DNA from: Anaerolineales bacterium
GTDB lineage: Bacteria; Chloroflexota; Anaerolineae; Anaerolineales; UBA4823
NCBI GenBank assembly: GCA_016929095.1
Contig: JAFGJM010000036.1
Coordinates: 124,001-188,000 of the forward strand
Direction of reading: 5' to 3'
Length of the DNA: 64,000 nucleotides
Part shown: positions 8,583 through 18,041 of the stretch, one piece after another
Numbering within the stretch: position 1 is the first letter of the stretch
Layout of the letters: each line of letters starts with the position of its first letter
Translations under genes and position numbers: made by a program
The notes under the pieces: generated by a model
What the model was told of the DNA's origin: nothing
Seen by the model: only the letters and a program-made list of their open reading frames with translations
Database searches by the model: none

Positions 8583-9649
8583 TTGGTATTCCCCCATTCC
8601 AACCGCGAAGCTGCTTGACGGATCGTCCGCCACGCCAGGTTCTCATGCCATAAATAAAATAAGCCTAATATTGCAATGGGTACATAGATCATCAAATGCG
8701 AAACAACCCCCACAGTTAAACTGACGTCCTTGGACACACCAAAAATACCCAACCCGACAATCACAAGATAATGAAAAACACCAATCTTTCCTGGCGAGCT
8801 GGGTATTGCTACCCCTAGCTGCAATACAATGACGATAAATAATGCCACCCAAAATGACAATGCCAGGTTGAAGGCTCGAAATATGAGTAAAAAATTGTAA
8901 GCGCTTAGAAACCAAATAAGCAGTGACCACATTGTCACCGCTACAACTTGCCAGGGCTGCTTTAACAACTGGAGACTGTTCATGCCTTCTTTAGAAATTG
9001 CCAGGATCCTGTCTCGCCAACGGGGCATGACCTTCGCTAAGATGATATTCAACAGCTTCAAGATAGGCTGATTGTAGACCACCAATAACACCACTCCGAT
9101 GAGGGCTCCTACAATGACCACGAAAGTTGAAATCCACGATTCCCAAACCCACTTCGGGATCAACAATTGCGTAAATAGAATGACCAGAGCAAGCGCCAGC
9201 GTTACCAAATCGGCAAGTTTCTCCAGGAAGATAGTGCCCAAAGCAAACGTCTTGCTTTCCCGTTCGGTTTCTCCCAATAAAAAGGCGCGTAATATTTCGC
9301 CCACACGCAAGGGTAAAAATGCATTTGCCCACAGACCAATCATTAAAATGGAAAATGATCGATGCAGCGTTAACTTAAGCCGCGGCGCATAGATCGCTTG
9401 CCAGCGGGCGGCCTTTGCCAGAAGCGTAAGGATGGAGACTAGGATTGCCAACCCGGCAGCAAGGGGGTCTATCGTCTGAATGGCGATCCACACCTGATCG
9501 AAATCTACCCCTCTCACCGCCAGATGGAGAAATACCAAGCTGACAAGAATGGAAACCGCCAACTGCCAGGTAAATCCCCCGGATTTTTTCTCACCGCTTT
9601 GCGGTTCGTTCTCGATATTATTCAAGGCTGACCTGTCCGGATTTCTCAA
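8579..9649 (-). CDS. LPG synthase TM/UPF0104 family membrane protein
   Basis: Polytopic protein of the lysylphosphatidylglycerol-synthase transmembrane family (AglD/MprF flippase-like domain), often next to glycosyltransferases and thought to help lipid-linked substrates cross the membrane. Diagnostic segments: AARWQAIY, FANAFLPLRVGE-like LWANAFLPLRVGEILRA, and FLEKLADLVTL. The start is uncertain: TTG at 9649 gives 356 residues, TTG at 9625 gives 348 and overlaps the upstream TAA. A paralogue lies at 60657-61760. Confidence 0.85.
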   Translation of the reverse strand: MRNPDRSALNNIENEPQSGEKKSGGFTWQLAVSILVSLVFLHLAVRGVDFDQVWIAIQTIDPLAAGLAILVSILTLLAKAARWQAIYAPRLKLTLHRSFSILMIGLWANAFLPLRVGEILRAFLLGETERESKTFALGTIFLEKLADLVTLALALVILFTQLLIPKWVWESWISTFVVIVGALIGVVLLVVYNQPILKLLNIILAKVMPRWRDRILAISKEGMNSLQLLKQPWQVVAVTMWSLLIWFLSAYNFLLIFRAFNLALSFWVALFIVIVLQLGVAIPSSPGKIGVFHYLVIVGLGIFGVSKDVSLTVGVVSHLMIYVPIAILGLFYLWHENLAWRTIRQAASRLEWGNTK

Positions 9650-10379
9650 AGTCCAGGATTTGATAATAACTCAAAGGGCGCATAAAAGACAACCATCTGT
9701 ATATCCACCGATCAACTCTTCTGGAGATTCGATACAATCCTCCCGTTTCTCTCTTGAACAAATATTTAACCGCCATCTGTAAAAATACCATGCGGGCAAA
9801 ATAAATATGATATGCTTCAAACGCTTCCCCCACCTGTGCGATCTCGCCTGGTTGTAAAGGATGTTCCCCCGGGCTGCTGTGCTTTGGTATCCCCCAGCGA
9901 CCCACCAGTGTACTTCTGGCTAGCATCAATATGGGATTGCGAGAAGAATTCTCGTGGAACACGGCATTTCCACCCGGCTCTATCACCCGGCATATCTCCT
10001 TGCCCAACCAGGTATGATCCGTTGCATGATGCAATACCATCGAGCCAAAAACCAGATCGAATGCGCTGTCCGGAAATGGCAGAAAATTCATATCGGCGCA
10101 CAACCCGATCGCTCGATCACTGTTGGCTAATCGATTGGCGCTGAGCACTATATCGGGAGATAAATCGAGATGATACACTCTGGCGCCCAGCCGGCTTAGA
10201 TTAGCCGTCCACACACCGGCGCCACAGCCGATTTCTAAAATATTTTTACCCCGAACCGAATCACCCCCCAATAATTTCAGGATGAGCCGGAATTCCGCCT
10301 CATCAAAATGAATATAAGGCTTTTCCAACAAATTTGGGTCACCCCAAAATTGTTGTTCTTGTGCAATTTTATCCGGCAT
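9618..10379 (-). CDS. class I SAM-dependent methyltransferase
   Basis: Methyltransferase of the Methyltransf_11 type. Motif I is ILEIGCGAGVWT near residues 47-58, followed by HLDLSPD (acidic end of strand 2), LPFPDSAFDLVF and VIEPGG. The C-terminal 80 residues are less conserved and could bind the acceptor. In this locus it probably methylates a sugar hydroxyl or a carrier-linked glycan; substrate not recognisable. It overlaps the flippase-like gene downstream. Confidence 0.85.
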   Translation of the reverse strand: MPDKIAQEQQFWGDPNLLEKPYIHFDEAEFRLILKLLGGDSVRGKNILEIGCGAGVWTANLSRLGARVYHLDLSPDIVLSANRLANSDRAIGLCADMNFLPFPDSAFDLVFGSMVLHHATDHTWLGKEICRVIEPGGNAVFHENSSRNPILMLARSTLVGRWGIPKHSSPGEHPLQPGEIAQVGEAFEAYHIYFARMVFLQMAVKYLFKRETGGLYRISRRVDRWIYRWLSFMRPLSYYQILDFEKSGQVSLE

Positions 10380-10427
10380 ATGCTATCAATCTCTCCGCCA
10401 AAAATCAATTTCACCTTCACAGGGTCA

Positions 10428-11750
10428 CTATGCTGGTTCGTGCATCCAATTCGGCAGGCTGGCGATCAACCCGCATAACATCCAAAAGAGAAGACCGGGT
10501 TTAGCGCCTAAAGCCACCGCGTCATTCATTCCAAATAGCAGGTGGGCGATCAACCCCCCAGCTAAACCCAATACCCAGGGCAGAGCATTTCGGTCAACGC
10601 GTTGCGCCAGCCGGTATGATTTGAATAACTGCCAAAATGCCAAGACATACAACCATATAAAAGCCAATAAACCCGGCACACCTAAATCAAGCGCGGCCTG
10701 TAAGAATTCATTATGTGCATGTCCGATATCGGTATCCGGATTGAATAACATCGGCGGGTGAACAATATAAACCGCCGTTCTGAATGTGTTCATTCCCATA
10801 CCGGTATAAGCAAAATCCTGAATGCATTCATAGGCTCGTGTCCAAATTTCCAGTCTGCCTTCCATGCTGTTCAATGAACTGGCTGAATCTCCCGAAGCAG
10901 AATTGAATAGGTACTCGTTGATTTTATCCAAATCCATTGTGGATAAGATATATCCTGCAATAACCAGGGCTGCAATTCCCAATATCCCGGTTCCGATTTT
11001 CCAACCACGCGGCAAAATTAACCATACCAGGATCCCGATTGCGATAAACAAAGCCAGATACGCCGTGCGTGACAGGGTAAGGATAAAAACCAGAAGAGTG
11101 AATATGGCTGCAAGCGTAACAACAAATAAAGCGCCCATGTGCAAGGTATTGATTTTTTCGTCATCCCTGGATGGGAAAAACACCTTTATGATCAACCCGA
11201 TGGTCACGGTTAACATCAATGGCAGCACCCATAACAATGCTCCGGCGACTTCATTGGGATGGAAGCCCTCTGTGGCACCGGCCAACCCGGTGAGGCGTAC
11301 TGGCAAATTCGACGTAATATTCGTCAGAAAAGCCAGTTTTCCCCCGGTCACCCAACGAGTACCCAGCAGGCTGATCCCGGCAATCCCCAATCCGCATGAT
11401 AACAGCACTGCCAGACAAATCAGCCAATCTCGTTTGGATTTCACCTGGTGGGCAAAAACAAATAATACGGCTATCCCCAGCATTACCCCACACACTTTAC
11501 CCAGGCTGATACTCATATCATACGTTGCCCAGAGGCTGATCAACACCATGAATGCCATCAAGAGCAACGACGGGTTGAGTGGTGTGCGCGGTAACGGTTT
11601 TCCCCTCGCCAGCCACCCGATAAACCAGATAACCGGCAGCGCCAACAAAGCCAGGCTGCGTTTGGGTGAGGGAAACAACAAAAAGGGGGTCGCCAGGATC
11701 AACAAAAGCCAGCTAAAACGATCGATGCGGTTGATGAGAGTTTTCACCAT
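10428..11750 (-). CDS. O-antigen ligase/polymerase-like membrane protein (Wzy_C)
   Basis: Twelve or so hydrophobic segments and a large outside loop that carries GHAHNEFLQAALDLGVPG near residues 340-357, the conserved motif of the Wzy_C/O-antigen ligase family. Such proteins join lipid-linked glycan to an acceptor or polymerise repeat units on the outer face of the membrane. Which of the two applies here cannot be told from the sequence. It lies 15 bases after the next gene upstream. Confidence 0.88.
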   Translation of the reverse strand: MVKTLINRIDRFSWLLLILATPFLLFPSPKRSLALLALPVIWFIGWLARGKPLPRTPLNPSLLLMAFMVLISLWATYDMSISLGKVCGVMLGIAVLFVFAHQVKSKRDWLICLAVLLSCGLGIAGISLLGTRWVTGGKLAFLTNITSNLPVRLTGLAGATEGFHPNEVAGALLWVLPLMLTVTIGLIIKVFFPSRDDEKINTLHMGALFVVTLAAIFTLLVFILTLSRTAYLALFIAIGILVWLILPRGWKIGTGILGIAALVIAGYILSTMDLDKINEYLFNSASGDSASSLNSMEGRLEIWTRAYECIQDFAYTGMGMNTFRTAVYIVHPPMLFNPDTDIGHAHNEFLQAALDLGVPGLLAFIWLYVLAFWQLFKSYRLAQRVDRNALPWVLGLAGGLIAHLLFGMNDAVALGAKPGLLFWMLCGLIASLPNWMHEPA

Positions 11751-11765
11751 AAAATTCCTGTAAGA

Positions 11766-12587
11766 TCAGAGTTTTCCAAATCGCTGGCGAAAGCGCACAC
11801 GCAAGCTTAAAGGCAACCAGCCATATAGCCAGGGGCGGACTTTCGACATGATATAAAGCCATGAGAAATGGCTGCCCCCTTCTCGAAAGTGCACTCGCAG
11901 CATTTCCGGCCAGCAGCGTTCATCTGAGATAGAAGATTTACCGCTTCCATGCAGGCGGAAATCAGCCCACACATGCGGGTGATAAACGATGGGTGTGCAT
12001 TTGGCCAGACGCACCCACAGGTCATAATCCATGGCAAAATAGAAACTGGGGTCGAGCGGTCCCACTTTGCGCCATAATTCGCCTCGAAAAAAGGCGGATT
12101 GCTGCGGAATGTGTACATAACCCCGGCGCAACCTGCGGTAATCGGTTTGAGCTGCCGGAAATTTCCCAATCACATTCCCGGTTCCATCCACCAGGTTGGC
12201 ATCCCCATATACCATTCCAACATGAGGATACGCTTTTAAAAAAGCAACCGCTTCACTCACCGCGTTAGGTTGGTAGCGGTCATCCGAATTGAGCCAGGCA
12301 AGGATATCTCCTCGGGCGCGGGCAAAACCTTTATTAATGGCACCGGTTTGCCCCTGGTCGGGTTCACTCACCCAATCAGTCAGCCGATGGGCGTGTTTTT
12401 GGATGATCTCCAGGCTGCCATCTGTCGACCCTCCATCGATGATGATATATTCCAGATTGGCATAATCTTGTTCGAGAACAGAGCAAATGGCTTCGTCCAG
12501 AAAACCTACCTGATTATATGAAGGCGTCACGATCGAAACCAGCGGCTTATCAGGTAATGCAGATAACTGAAGAAACGTTTGTTTCAT
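11766..12587 (-). CDS. GT2 family glycosyltransferase
   Basis: GT-A glycosyltransferase with VSIVTPSYNQ, IIDGGSTDGS, SEPDQGQTGAINKG and LNSDD (metal-binding DxD-like site), the arrangement of the WcaA-like GT2 group that adds rhamnose, galactose or similar sugars. Close paralogue of the gene at 13507-14505. The start at ATG 12587 makes an ATGA overlap with the sulfotransferase stop; an ATG at 12593 would add two residues. Confidence 0.92.
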   Translation of the reverse strand: MKQTFLQLSALPDKPLVSIVTPSYNQVGFLDEAICSVLEQDYANLEYIIIDGGSTDGSLEIIQKHAHRLTDWVSEPDQGQTGAINKGFARARGDILAWLNSDDRYQPNAVSEAVAFLKAYPHVGMVYGDANLVDGTGNVIGKFPAAQTDYRRLRRGYVHIPQQSAFFRGELWRKVGPLDPSFYFAMDYDLWVRLAKCTPIVYHPHVWADFRLHGSGKSSISDERCWPEMLRVHFREGGSHFSWLYIMSKVRPWLYGWLPLSLRVRFRQRFGKL

Positions 12588-13537
12588 CGCCATTCTGCTT
12601 CGGGGTAAAAGGTTACGACGGCGTCGCCGGTCAATTCTTGAATACGCTGGATCTCATCGGCGGTTAAACGGCGTTTCCAATTTTCCAGATTAGCGCGGCT
12701 GTCCAGACGGACAGCATGCACCCTGGTTTTAGATAATTCCTTGGGATTTTCTGACCCACTGGATTTCTTAATAGCGTCTTCTACCTTCGTACTAAAATGC
12801 AATCCAAGCTTCTCGTACAAACGCTGAAAACCTTCCACCGGCGTCACGGACAAATCCTCATGACGGACGAAGACCACACCTGGGTGTCGACCCTGGCAAT
12901 CGTAAGCTGTTTGATAGATCAGCTTCCAGAGCAAGCTTCCCTGGGCGATGATATCATTGGGTGTCTGTTGCACGGATAAAATTTCCTGACGAAAAGGATT
13001 CAAACAATCTTGCATTAGCAGGGGTTGTTCCAGCAAGTCATAATAGTTGAAATTCCAGCCCAGGCGTTTTAGACTGCTGACGAATGCCAGGGGATGGCGT
13101 ACCGTCACAACCACCTGGCAATTTAATCGCTCAACGAACCAGGGGATAGAGAAAGCCGCAAAGGGATCTTTTAGTAAGGGGCGTTTCTCCAATAACTTTC
13201 CCCAAAAGAAAATATTGCTGTCCCGCAGCATTCGTAAAAAATCATGCCACGATTTCAACGATTGGATTTCTTGCCATAAGTGATACCGATATTGCAATGT
13301 CTCTCGAAAGGCAGGCAGATACCCCGCTTCATTTTCCATGGAGATATATGTGTACCAACCGGAAACGGGCGTGCGCATTACACCGGGGCGGTGCCACAAA
13401 TTCAAGGGCTCGCTGATATATGCCGCCTCTCCGCTGGCGCATAAGATTTTCCCTACCCAGGTAGTGCCTGAGCGGTGCGCGCCGGTAACCAAAATGGGCT
13501 GCGGCTTTATCTCTTTTCCAGACGTATCCCTGACCAA
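12584..13537 (-). CDS. PAPS-dependent sulfotransferase
   Basis: Cytosolic carbohydrate sulfotransferase of the Sulfotransfer superfamily. The 5'-phosphosulfate loop is GAHRSGTTWVGK near residues 19-30 and the 3'-phosphate-binding segment is VVTVRHPLAFVSSLKR near 139-154. The start is a TTG at 13537, because no ATG precedes the conserved loop; it overlaps the upstream GT2 gene by 31 bases. One of five sulfotransferases in the window, all presumably fed by Sat-ApsK at 39050-40822. Confidence 0.9.
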   Translation of the reverse strand: MVRDTSGKEIKPQPILVTGAHRSGTTWVGKILCASGEAAYISEPLNLWHRPGVMRTPVSGWYTYISMENEAGYLPAFRETLQYRYHLWQEIQSLKSWHDFLRMLRDSNIFFWGKLLEKRPLLKDPFAAFSIPWFVERLNCQVVVTVRHPLAFVSSLKRLGWNFNYYDLLEQPLLMQDCLNPFRQEILSVQQTPNDIIAQGSLLWKLIYQTAYDCQGRHPGVVFVRHEDLSVTPVEGFQRLYEKLGLHFSTKVEDAIKKSSGSENPKELSKTRVHAVRLDSRANLENWKRRLTADEIQRIQELTGDAVVTFYPEAEWR

Positions 13538-14505
13538 TACTTCAAATCCCTAAATTCGGATAGATCAAGCTTCCTTTGATAGCGCCTGTACCAACCTGAC
13601 AGGTTTTTTCCACCGAGTAAACAAAGAACGGCATACACGATACGATGCCAATGCTGCAAGGTATACGCCGGATAATGCCTGAAAGCTCTGATGTAAGTTT
13701 TCAAGGCTTGCCAGGCTAACCCGCCATCCAGGGTGTAGCGGGCGCTCAAGCGTGTGGCGCCCCCCATGATTTTACGAGGATGCGATGTCACTATTTCTGA
13801 AAATTCTGGCTGGGTTTGCACCCATTGCATTAAACGCATTGTCTCCTGACTGAACCCGGCTGCCTGGGCAACATTTTTAGCCTCCGCATGCTGTCGGGCA
13901 GCAGCCCAAAGCTTCCCGACATGCCGGATGGGCGCCAAGGATGCCATGCGCAGCCATAAATGATGGTCGAGCATGTAGTGATAACCCGTATCCAGATATC
14001 CCGCTTTATCCAGGACGGTTTTACGCATAAACACCGCTGGCTGGCAGATAATGCGAAAACAGGCTAACTCTGTCAGCCCCCAATTCCCAAATGTGAGGCG
14101 GTTGATCGGTACACCTTGTGCATCGATGGATAAGGCATCGCCATATACCATCCCCAGGTCAGGATCGGATTGTAACACTCGAACGGCCGAAGCAATTGCC
14201 CCGGGAAGATACAGATCATCCGAATTCAACCAGGCAATAAATTCGCCATTGGCAGTTTGAAGACCTTTATTAATGGCCTCTGCCTGCCCTTTATCCGGTT
14301 CACTGACCCACCAGGCTAATTGGTCGGCATAACGCTGGATGATCTCCAGGCTGCCATCCATAGAACCGCCATCCACCACGAGATATTCAAGCTGGAAAGA
14401 GTTATCTTGCTGCGCCAATACCGATTGAATGGCTGCTTCAAGGAATTTCTCCTGGTTATATGATGGGGTAACAATGGATACAAGGGGTTTTTCGGTAACC
14501 ATCAT
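13507..14505 (-). CDS. GT2 family glycosyltransferase
   Basis: GT-A enzyme with VSIVTPSYNQ, VVDGGSMDGS, SEPDKGQAEAINKG and LNSDDLY, closely matching the paralogue at 11766-12587 but with a longer C-terminal region (residues 225-332). Starts with ATGATG in a 4-base overlap with the membrane transferase upstream. The pair flanking a sulfotransferase suggests a sugar is added and then sulfated, which is inference. Confidence 0.92.
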   Translation of the reverse strand: MMVTEKPLVSIVTPSYNQEKFLEAAIQSVLAQQDNSFQLEYLVVDGGSMDGSLEIIQRYADQLAWWVSEPDKGQAEAINKGLQTANGEFIAWLNSDDLYLPGAIASAVRVLQSDPDLGMVYGDALSIDAQGVPINRLTFGNWGLTELACFRIICQPAVFMRKTVLDKAGYLDTGYHYMLDHHLWLRMASLAPIRHVGKLWAAARQHAEAKNVAQAAGFSQETMRLMQWVQTQPEFSEIVTSHPRKIMGGATRLSARYTLDGGLAWQALKTYIRAFRHYPAYTLQHWHRIVYAVLCLLGGKNLSGWYRRYQRKLDLSEFRDLKYWSGIRLEKR

Positions 14506-16046
14506 GGCGTCAGCGGATGTGCCAGGTCGAACAATAAATACCCATCCCCCTCGGCAATCAAGGGGTAGTTATTCGTTAAAGTTTTCTGCAGCGTGGGCTG
14601 GTTTTTCCATTGCCCCATCGCCGTCACCAGGAAATAATCCTTCCCTTCAATTTTATTGCTGAAGCGCGTCGAAAATTCTTTTTCTCTACCGCGTAATTCG
14701 GCTAAATCTTGCTCGCTGCTGGTTTGCCAAAGGTCCACTTTGCGCCACCCGTAATACATCAATCGGTAGCCATAATCCTGTGTCAGGGCGATGATTTTTC
14801 CATCCACGGGCAAAAGCTCTCCGATTCCATGCCAGTATGCCGGTTCTTTGCGATAATCATCCGCTTTTAACGTAGCAATAGCTACCCAGCACGGGAATAT
14901 CATCCCCACCAAAGCAACGCCGGCGAATAATATCTGCCAAAATCGAGATTGTTTTCGCAAGTGTTCACTCAAAACCTGCCCCACGGCAGCCAACGATAAA
15001 GCCAGGATAGGGACCAATTGCAGGTGGTAGTAATTATGGGTATACATTTGATAGGGCAAAGTCAGCCCGTAAATAAAATACCCTACCCACAATCCGCAAA
15101 GCAGGGCTTTGTTGCGCGGCGTAGTGATGATCACCCCGATTAATGCCAAGAGTATCACCGAAAATCCCATCCAGTTTTGCACAAAGCTCAACCAGCGGAC
15201 GTAGAAAGCTGGCTCGATGATCAGGTGCGAAAGCGCTACCGTCCAATTGGCGATGTAATCGGCTGCATTCCCGCTTCCCAATAACAAGTAATATATAAAC
15301 GAAGGAAGCGCCATCAAGATAGCCATCATCCATACCTGGAGACGGCGCAGGCTTTGCCATAATCCAAAGCTAAACACAACCACCACAATGGAAGCTGCAC
15401 CCACGATGTAAACGGCGACTGGCTTAGTAAAAATAGCTATACCACCGGCAATCCCTGTAATTATCGCCCATTTCAATGAATGTGGTTCTCCCCAACGGTA
15501 TAGAGCGTAAGAAAAAATCACCAGCCACATCACCATTCCCGGGTCGGGTTGGAAAGATCGGCTGGCTTGAGCGGCAAACGGCAGGAAAAGGTAATATCCC
15601 AGGGCGATCAAACCTGCAGTTGCGTTGGTCATGCGCCTGCCAAGCAGGAATAAACATACGCCGCCCAGCAACCAGAAAAACGCATTGTAGATACGGGCAA
15701 TCCAAAATTCTTCTTTACCCATCATACGGTAGGTATATGCAACCAGGGTTTCCAATATGGGCGGCTCGTAACGCCCGGTCAAGCCCGCATATGTTGTGGC
15801 TAATTGTCTGTCCTGGGGGTCGGCATTGGGAAGGATATTGAGATAAATACTGCGGGCGATAATGGCGCCCCGCAATTGCCGGGTAGGGTGAAAATCCATC
15901 GGCGGATCGGTCAGGTCATATAAACGGATGCCCAATCCCGCCGACAACATCATGATCACGACGAGCCAGATAAGCCATCCGGATTTAAGTTTTGTTTTTA
16001 TAGTGGGTTTTGATGTATTGTTAGATGAAATCATCGCATCAGACAT
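14502..16046 (-). CDS. GT39/PMT-like membrane glycosyltransferase
   Basis: Membrane protein with about eleven hydrophobic segments. The first outside loop has an acidic DFHPTRQLRGA motif after LYDLTDPPM, and YEPPILETL follows, the layout of the ArnT-like GT-C superfamily. A soluble C-terminal domain of about 110 residues ends the protein. A candidate promoter lies about 100 bases upstream. It is probably an outer-face glycosyltransferase; the sugar is unknown. Confidence 0.78.
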   Translation of the reverse strand: MSDAMISSNNTSKPTIKTKLKSGWLIWLVVIMMLSAGLGIRLYDLTDPPMDFHPTRQLRGAIIARSIYLNILPNADPQDRQLATTYAGLTGRYEPPILETLVAYTYRMMGKEEFWIARIYNAFFWLLGGVCLFLLGRRMTNATAGLIALGYYLFLPFAAQASRSFQPDPGMVMWLVIFSYALYRWGEPHSLKWAIITGIAGGIAIFTKPVAVYIVGAASIVVVVFSFGLWQSLRRLQVWMMAILMALPSFIYYLLLGSGNAADYIANWTVALSHLIIEPAFYVRWLSFVQNWMGFSVILLALIGVIITTPRNKALLCGLWVGYFIYGLTLPYQMYTHNYYHLQLVPILALSLAAVGQVLSEHLRKQSRFWQILFAGVALVGMIFPCWVAIATLKADDYRKEPAYWHGIGELLPVDGKIIALTQDYGYRLMYYGWRKVDLWQTSSEQDLAELRGREKEFSTRFSNKIEGKDYFLVTAMGQWKNQPTLQKTLTNNYPLIAEGDGYLLFDLAHPLTP

Positions 16047-16386
16047 AGATTATTCCAGGCGTAAACAATATCAGGTGATTGGTTTCTTTTTAATTTCTTT
16101 AGATGGGATCGGTGATTCCATCTACAATTTATTTATCTTTCAAAATATAAATCATATTAAGTAGAACACAAACCTATGGTTATTATATGAAAATATTTAC
16201 TGTTTTCCTGTCCCCCTTGATTCCACAAGTCTCCTCCCCCTCATCACATCCTTTACCCCCCTGTCCTTCGAACATCCCCCCATTTTCTGCGAAAATGGGG
16301 GAAAAAAGGGGGGCTGGGGAAGGCAGGTAAGGGCGGGGGGAAAAAGAGGAGTTCCTGTCTTTCTCATAAAAGGTCAAATTATCTTA
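16047..16386. other. 340-bp intergenic region with strand-asymmetric hairpin
   Basis: No gene seen. The left half is AT-rich. From 16204 to 16350 the plus strand is first pyrimidine-rich with C runs and then purine-rich with G runs. At its centre CCCCCATTTTC (16277-16287) and GAAAATGGGGG (16291-16301) form a perfect 11-base stem with a TGC loop. There is no T-run after the stem on the minus strand, so it is not a standard terminator for the gene ending at 16387. Confidence 0.6.
16144..16171 (-). promoter_or_regulatory. candidate sigma-70-type promoter
   Basis: Minus strand TTGTGT (16166-16171) and TATATT (16144-16149) with a 16-base spacer, in the AT-rich part of the gap upstream of the membrane transferase starting at 16046. 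Confidence 0.35.
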
Positions 16387-17883
16387 TTAAGGCTCATAAA
16401 CATATATCTTTGCCATATCGTCGCCTTTCACCAATGTCAACGTCTGTTCGAGACGGTCGATGCGGTTATTGGGCGGGATATGATAGAAGATCACCATGAT
16501 GGCTTTTTGCGTAGAATTCGATTTTATTTGTTGATCTAAAGCCTGCACACTTCCCCCAGTCCTTCTGGTCCAGAAATATAAGGTGGAAGGAGAATTACTA
16601 TAGATCGGCAGCGCTTCGTACTCCGGCAACGACTGGATCACCGCCGAGGTTTGCCAAGTGGATCGCGCCAACCCTATACCCTGCCGGTGAAACTTACCAA
16701 TCATCGGCATGGAAACCAGGGTGAAATAAACGATCAGATACACTATGGCAGTGATTATTAACGGTTGTAAAAGTTTTTTCTTGTTCAACCACAGACTGGG
16801 CAAAAGCGCGCTGCCGGGAATGATCAAAGAGACCAACAAAGGGGAAAACATACGGTCGGTCATACCAATTTGATTGTCAACCAGCATCTTAGAAGCGATG
16901 ACCATAGCTATATAAAAGGGGATATATAATCCATGCAACAGAAAAAGCGGTTTCTGCGTTGTGGCAAATATCTTTATCCTTGAAAACGACTCTCGCGTTC
17001 CAAGAAACAGCGCAATCCCAAACCCGATGAGTAATATCACAAAAAACAGGATTGCCCACCGTTCCCTGCCGTTTACTAAATTTTCGGGAATAAACCAAGT
17101 AAATATCGTGTTACCCAGGGAGTACATATTCTTGGTAGTCAAAGGAACCCATTGAAATTCTCGGTTATTGAGCTGCCCGCTTTGAATATAGTTTTTTAAT
17201 GACCATATCGCCATCGGCAATAACACTATAAATACATACATCCCCCCATTAATCCTTGTTTTACGACGACTGACACCCGATTTCCATGTGATGACAACCA
17301 GCGCCGGCAATAAAAGCGCCAGACCGACATACCGCGTCAGCAATGCCAGGCTGGTAGCCAGGGCAGACATCCAAAACCATTGTCGCCCTGATGTCTCGAT
17401 ATATTCTCCCAACCAATAAAATGCCAGTAAACTCAAAAAAATAAATAAAGGCTCACTCAGCACCCATGCGTGTGCCTCGATCAATACCGCTGATAATGCT
17501 GTGAGTAAGCCTCCCACAAGAGCAAACCCGCTGGAGTGGCTGATCTTAAGAATGCTGATACCGACCAGCCATATATTTGCCGCAAAAAGGACGGCATTCA
17601 ACAACCGGGCAGCGCCCAGGCTGTCCACCCCCGCCAATTCAAACGCTGCCAGCGCCACCGAAAAAAAGGGGGGGTACTGACTCAGGGGAATCGTATTACC
17701 ATTTTCATCCGGGTATCCTAAGTGTTGCCCTGCCGCCAAATTCCTGGCAGAAGCCACATATTGGAATGAATCTGAAATCAAACCCCCGCCCCAAACTGTA
17801 CAATACCACACCAATCCAAAACCCAGCCCGCTGATCAGCGCCAGGAGAATCCAAAATAATAATGGTCTGGAGGTTGATTTCAT
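16387..17883 (-). CDS. GT-C-like membrane glycosyltransferase (paralogue 1)
   Basis: Polytopic protein with an N-terminal helix followed by WYCTVWGGGLISDSFQYVASARNL, where the Asp of the SDSF motif sits where GT-C enzymes keep their catalytic acid. LIEAHAWVLSEPLF is shared almost exactly with the paralogue at 37403-38908. Ten or more hydrophobic segments and a short soluble C-terminal domain. It probably transfers a lipid-linked sugar on the outer face. The gap before its start is filled by the palindromic element at 17894-18025. Confidence 0.72.
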   Translation of the reverse strand: MKSTSRPLLFWILLALISGLGFGLVWYCTVWGGGLISDSFQYVASARNLAAGQHLGYPDENGNTIPLSQYPPFFSVALAAFELAGVDSLGAARLLNAVLFAANIWLVGISILKISHSSGFALVGGLLTALSAVLIEAHAWVLSEPLFIFLSLLAFYWLGEYIETSGRQWFWMSALATSLALLTRYVGLALLLPALVVITWKSGVSRRKTRINGGMYVFIVLLPMAIWSLKNYIQSGQLNNREFQWVPLTTKNMYSLGNTIFTWFIPENLVNGRERWAILFFVILLIGFGIALFLGTRESFSRIKIFATTQKPLFLLHGLYIPFYIAMVIASKMLVDNQIGMTDRMFSPLLVSLIIPGSALLPSLWLNKKKLLQPLIITAIVYLIVYFTLVSMPMIGKFHRQGIGLARSTWQTSAVIQSLPEYEALPIYSNSPSTLYFWTRRTGGSVQALDQQIKSNSTQKAIMVIFYHIPPNNRIDRLEQTLTLVKGDDMAKIYVYEP

Positions 17884-17893
17884 AATTCCTGCT

Positions 17894-18025
17894 GGGATTG
17901 TCTAAAAAGTCAAAAATATCATGTTGCAAGAAGTGTGTTTCACGAAGCGAAGCGAAACATCTAAATTTATAATATAGACACTCTTCGCTTCGCTCAGAGT
18001 GACTGTCGTCTTTTGGGACAGCCCC
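17894..18025. repeat. 132-bp palindromic element, copy A
   Basis: Imperfect terminal inverted repeats: GGGATTGTCTAAAAAG at the left end against GGGGCTGTCCCAAAAG read in from the right end. An inner pair AGCGAAGCGAA / TTCGCTTCGCT makes the element foldable along most of its length, and GTTTC...GAAAC makes a smaller stem. A second copy of the same length lies at 61165-61296. No open frame; looks like a MITE or similar non-autonomous element. Confidence 0.75.
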
Positions 18026-18041
18026 CTGGGAGTGAGGGTCA

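Noticed and set aside
10864-11763. Long plus-strand open frame of 299 codons
   Set aside because: It is opposite the O-antigen-ligase-like gene, has a shadow-type composition with no recognisable motif, and the minus-strand frame carries clear family signatures.
16183-16377. Minus-strand 64-codon frame
   Set aside because: It is read from the C/G-skewed low-complexity hairpin region and has repetitive Pro/Gly composition without a ribosome site.
17894-18025. Complete insertion sequence
   Set aside because: No transposase frame is present in or next to either copy of the 132-bp element; it can only be a non-autonomous element.
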